In this document: in pieces, positions 60,181-64,000 of the stretch
Numbering within the stretch: the stretch's first letter is position 1
Layout of the letters: every line of letters begins with the position of its first letter
Assembly: GCA_973895155.1 (NCBI GenBank)
Contig: OZ316898.1
Location: 8,122,001 to 8,186,000 of the forward strand
Length of the DNA stretch: 64,000 bases
Reading direction: 5' to 3'
Source: Marsupella aquatica
Taxonomy: Eukaryota; Marchantiophyta
Program-made: the position numbers and the translations under genes
The notes under the pieces: model-generated
The model's database searches: none
Told to the model about the DNA's origin: nothing
What the model saw: only the letters and a program-made list of their open reading frames with translations

Positions 60181-62565
60181 ATGACGACCTTCGACTTCGA
60201 GAATGTGCACGTTAGAGACCCTCCTCCGCCAGGGGATATGCTCTGGTACAAGGCTCACGGGTTGTTGATGTACGCTGCCTTCGCCGTGCTCTTTCCTCTG
60301 GGAGTCTTTGGCGTCAGATTTGCTCGCTATCATGTTCAGTTTCGCCATTGGTTCCAGTATCATTGGGTTTTACAGGTATAAAATCATGCCTTGTTACTCT
60401 TCCTTAGCATTGTAATCATCGTGCATATACTTGCTCTGCTACAACTGCCGGTCAGTCCTGGCAATATCTTACAGCAACGACCGGAGTAGCAGCGCATTGG
60501 ATCTGAAAGACTAGAAGGGCTGTCGTGAGGTGCCCATAGATTTTAGTTTTCTGTTCACACCACAAATCTCTTCTCAAATGTGGTGGGTATTTAGGCGATC
60601 TTCGGCCTTTCTTCCTATGCTCTGAATTAAATGAATCTTTTCATAGATGGTAATGAACAAGAATTGTTGCCCTCTTTATCTGCTGATATGATGATTCAAT
60701 GACTGACAAGCACGCAGCCGAATATTGTATCAGTCTGCAGAGGCCATCCTTAGAATACTGATAATCTATCAAGGTTGCCTAACTAAGTCAATGTGGCAGA
60801 TGATTAAGTAGCAGTGTAGGCCTTCTTGTGCTGCAATATATCTACTGTTGTCTTCGAATAGTCACGATGTTAGGGGTGTGTTTCTAAGTAGACTGCATCC
60901 AGTAATTCGCCTCGTATTTGTATGGAAGAATCAAATATAAGAGTCTTTGTAAGTGCTTTGTGAGGGTTTTAGCAATGTGGCTGATGACAGTTATTGTACG
61001 TCATGCCGAAGCTTAGTTTGCTTGCGATCACGAGCTCCTCGTCGTGCGTGGCCTATCTTGAGCAGAACAATTCGGGCGTAGTCTTGCGTATATTAAGTAT
61101 TTTCATCACTTACTACATTGTCAACTGAGCAGTTTACCGCGAGCTCAATGCTCGAACCACATCTTTTTCAGTACGCTAGACGAATATTGTAGCTGTTTCA
61201 GTATCCTGGACAAACTTCGTACCTGTAGTGATCTCCTGGCTACTCCCAGTGAAAGTAGAGCTCCTTGATTAAAAGCTAGGAGAGGATCGAGTCTCGTGCT
61301 CGTTGATCATGTGCTCTGGTTCCAGTTTGACCGAGAACTCGCAGATCTTGAGGTGATGGTTGTAGTAGTCTTTTCTGACCGTCCGGTCCACTGTCATGCA
61401 GACGGTAGGAGTTTTCCTGTCGACAGGGGCGGTCAGCATTGCTCTGCGACAGTTCGAGAATACAAAGGAAACCACCCACGGCTATATTGGTTTCGTGCTG
61501 ACCTTTGTCATCTTGATCCAGCCCATTTGTGCCCTCTTCAGGCCCAACAAGTATGTACAATTGTGTTACTGTTCCCACCGTGTGATTCAAGCGAGCCCGA
61601 GCCTGATTTTGTGTCGAGGACTTAGTTTTGTCTTACTAAGGGTAGGAAGATGGTGTTTCTCCTCTATAGAGCATGATGGCCTTTAATTTAGAGCTTGGAT
61701 ATTTTACTAACCGTGGAACTGTTGGTTCAAATGGAAACTTTGCAGGGATAGTGAATACAGGTGCTATTGGGAATTCATGCACTGGATTGTCGGGACCGGG
61801 GGCATTATCCTTGGATGGGTGAATATCTATAAAGGTTTGGACGTTTATTTCGTCGACTGGCCCGGAGCTGGGAGTCAACTGGTAAGCCCTTCTTCAACCG
61901 CCCTCCCTTTGATCCTCAGGAGGGTTCACTCTGTCCGGATCGTCACTTCATCCGTTAGTCTACTTCCTCTCTCACATTTTGAATTTTGAATTTCTCAAGT
62001 GTACCGTGACAGTTACTCGGTGGCCTCAATGCGATCAAGAATGCCAACTTCCCATCCGCAAGCACCTATGGCGTTGCCTCGGAAGTTCTTGTAGCAATAG
62101 TCTGGCATTGATGAAGTTTGCCGAGATTGATTCCGTCGCTTAGATAGAGTCCAGCCTATAATCTCATATCAACTACTGAATCCTGTTTCAAAGACACATC
62201 TCCAGTGGTTCATACGAACTGCTGGATACTCTTTGATGGCACGCCTAGCTTCCGTTCAAGAAACATCTCCGCAACACCTCATCTGTTCTTCCTAATCGAT
62301 AGCGTAGATGTGATCATTTCATGCACAGCATCGCGATTTGAGGTGTTCCACAAGGGATGACGAATTGCTAACTAATAATCGCTGTAATTGGCAGATCTTG
62401 ACTGTTCTTTTCACAGTTCAAATTACCATCATCGGTTTCTTGTACCTTCTATTCGACCGGAAACACCGTGAAGGCCCACATTATCCGGAGGGCAAGGACT
62501 CCATGGTACCATTGCTCATGTCGACCAGCAGCACCAAGGACAACCAGTTCCTGACCAGGGTGTAG
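60181..62565 (+). CDS. Cytochrome b561 domain protein, no DOMON domain
   Basis: Exons 60181-60375, 61402-61550, 61746-61881 and 62395-62565, all GT-AG with consistent phases, give 216 residues. Cytochrome b561 proteins carry electrons across a membrane using two haems. Five membrane segments are visible: about 26-48, 62-80, 92-112, 125-147 and 161-180. The four expected haem-ligand histidines are H26 (KAHGLLM), H61 (QYHWVLQ), H91 (TTHGYIGF) and H127 (EFMHWIVG). The stretch YWEFMHWIVGTGGIILGWVN plus IYKGLDV matches plant DOMON/b561 proteins closely, but no DOMON domain or signal peptide precedes the start. ATG 60181 follows a CAG-rich leader and is the first in frame. Plants have such stand-alone b561 proteins; the membrane and electron donor are unknown. 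The tail after 180 is polar. Confidence 0.88.
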
Positions 62566-62569
62566 ACGA

Positions 62570-63975
62570 CATTCTTCTTACGGTTGATGATCGGTCCTGA
62601 AAGGGAATCGGGGCGACGCTGATAGGAGATGTGGGTTTGTGTCCGTGCGCGGACTGCATTGGAGGATGCAGCCAATACATAGGAATAGTAGTTTCTATTA
62701 TATAATCGAACTTGAGACGGTGATGGAACTGATGTAATCTGGAGGTGATCTTCTCTGCTGGAGGTTTCTTAGTATGCCATTTATAATTCTAAGTATGGCA
62801 TTCCTTCAGCCACGACTTGAAGTCTAAGTACTCGGTGTATTGTCATTCGCGCACTCACAGCAATTATTGAAACACCATTTCTCGAACTTCTAGACTTCTA
62901 TATGATTGATGCCAACTGATTGTACCCCCTCGCAAGTTTGCTTGCTCACAAGGTGGACGGACGTGTAGCCTATTACTGATGTGCAACACGCGTGTATCTG
63001 ACGCATCCCCACAGCCATAGGGTGCATATATGACATGATACATGTGTAAACTTACAGCCATGGAACCTAGATCTAACATTATGAATCATGTCCATTGAAT
63101 TGTCAGTCCAATATTCCGGTCTCGCTCAACCGGCTCCCAGACGTAATTGGAAAACCACTTGCCAAAAAGCACAATGCCTATGAGGAGAAATCAGTGAGGG
63201 GCCAACCTCTCTGCCATGATCCTACCATAGATTTAACCCATCTGCTGCAACTGTAGACAACATATGGACTAGGAGTTGTAACACGAATTCAAACGTTTTG
63301 TGAGAGTGAAATCAAAATGACAAAGGTGAAACAAGGCAAAACAGAGGGGTATGAAATTTGCTGCCCAATATTAAATGATAGTAATACAGGTTCAGCATGG
63401 CGACGAATTGTCAGCCACATCTCATGATCATGTCCTACACTGATTGAGAAGGACTATCTTTTGCTTTGGCTAACTAGCGTGCCTTCCTGATAGTGGTGTT
63501 CCATGCCCTTCTTCTTATAGCGATGAGGCAAACGGGTGGGGGACAGCTCCAACCCCTGCATCATGGTTGAAAATTCATGTTCATGCAACGCTCAGGTGGA
63601 ACAAAATTGGAACAGCAATAGCCACGCGTGAGAAGGGTTTCTCACCATTGGCCTAGTGAGGCACTCTGGAGGTGATGAACAACGCACCAACCCAAATTAA
63701 TCATTAGCATTCATCCGACCAATACACGGGGGACATGCACGTTGATTTGTCAGGATTTACTTCATTTCAGAAGCATTTAATTTAAAGTACAAGCAAGTGG
63801 GGCAGACAACACAACCATGCCAATAATTAGCCTGTGTGGTCTTCACTAACAAAGATGACTTTCAGATCTCAGAAGTGAAACGCCTCTAAATTTCCTCTCT
63901 CCCTTTGCCTAATTCACTTACTGATGTAGACAATCACGAGCCCCACAGCTGTTTCTAAATCTTCTCAAACTACTA
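62570..63975. other. Downstream intergenic DNA
   Basis: 3' flank of the b561 gene and about 1.3 kb without a recognised gene. Confidence 0.35.
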
Positions 63976-63980
63976 CAACG

Positions 63981-64000
63981 ATGGCTGACTCTCATGTTCT
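63981..64000 (+). CDS. Possible start of a gene cut by the window end
   Basis: ATGGCTGAC (Met-Ala-Asp) after CTACTACAACG is a typical plant start context, preceded by a CT-rich leader-like stretch (63890-63960). Only six codons are visible, so this is a weak call. Confidence 0.2.

Overview
The window is nuclear DNA of a land plant. It has spliced genes with GT-AG introns, a plastid-type aspartate aminotransferase, a GID2/SLEEPY1-type F-box protein, a cytochrome b561 protein, a predicted plastid-targeted membrane protein, a nuclear tRNA-Arg and a short interstitial TTTAGGG telomere-type tract. Gene density is low (about five convincing protein genes in 64 kb). The rest is AT-rich repeats, transposon debris and many two-copy tandem duplications. 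I cannot fix the species. A bryophyte, lycophyte or fern fits as well as a seed plant.

Layout. 0.9-5.8 kb holds a ten-exon chloroplast-type aspartate aminotransferase on the plus strand. 5.8-34 kb is mostly non-genic. It contains a GC-rich dispersed repeat (7.8-9.1 kb), CT-rich degenerate minisatellites that end in Helitron-like CTAGT termini (9.5-10.1 and 20.6-21.7 kb), a 19-bp array (14.6 kb), one copy of a SINE-like family (18.5-18.7 kb), a Harbinger-like MITE (27.3-27.7 kb) and an EF-hand gene fragment (28.35 kb). 34.7-35.3 kb holds the F-box gene on the minus strand. 36-44 kb is intergenic with an interstitial telomeric tract, a strongly G/C-asymmetric minisatellite (40.6-41.2 kb) and a foldback element.

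44-52 kb is the most structured part. A three-exon gene for a predicted plastid membrane protein lies on the plus strand (49.6-52.0 kb). A partial inverted copy of its second half lies about 5 kb upstream on the minus strand (44.7-46.1 kb), with the exon reading frame still open. Between them are a small possible gene, a second copy of the SINE-like family and a 303-bp tandem duplication. 54-60 kb is repeat-rich and includes a tRNA-Arg(CCG) whose 3' part was copied into a neighbouring 131-bp tandem repeat. 60.2-62.6 kb holds a four-exon cytochrome b561 gene. The last 20 bases may be the start of another gene.

The genes do not form a pathway. Aspartate aminotransferase and the unknown membrane protein are probably plastid proteins, the F-box protein belongs to gibberellin-type SCF signalling, and the b561 protein is a transmembrane electron carrier. 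Exon boundaries were placed by hand from splice motifs, reading phase and remembered family similarity. No alignment or database search was run.
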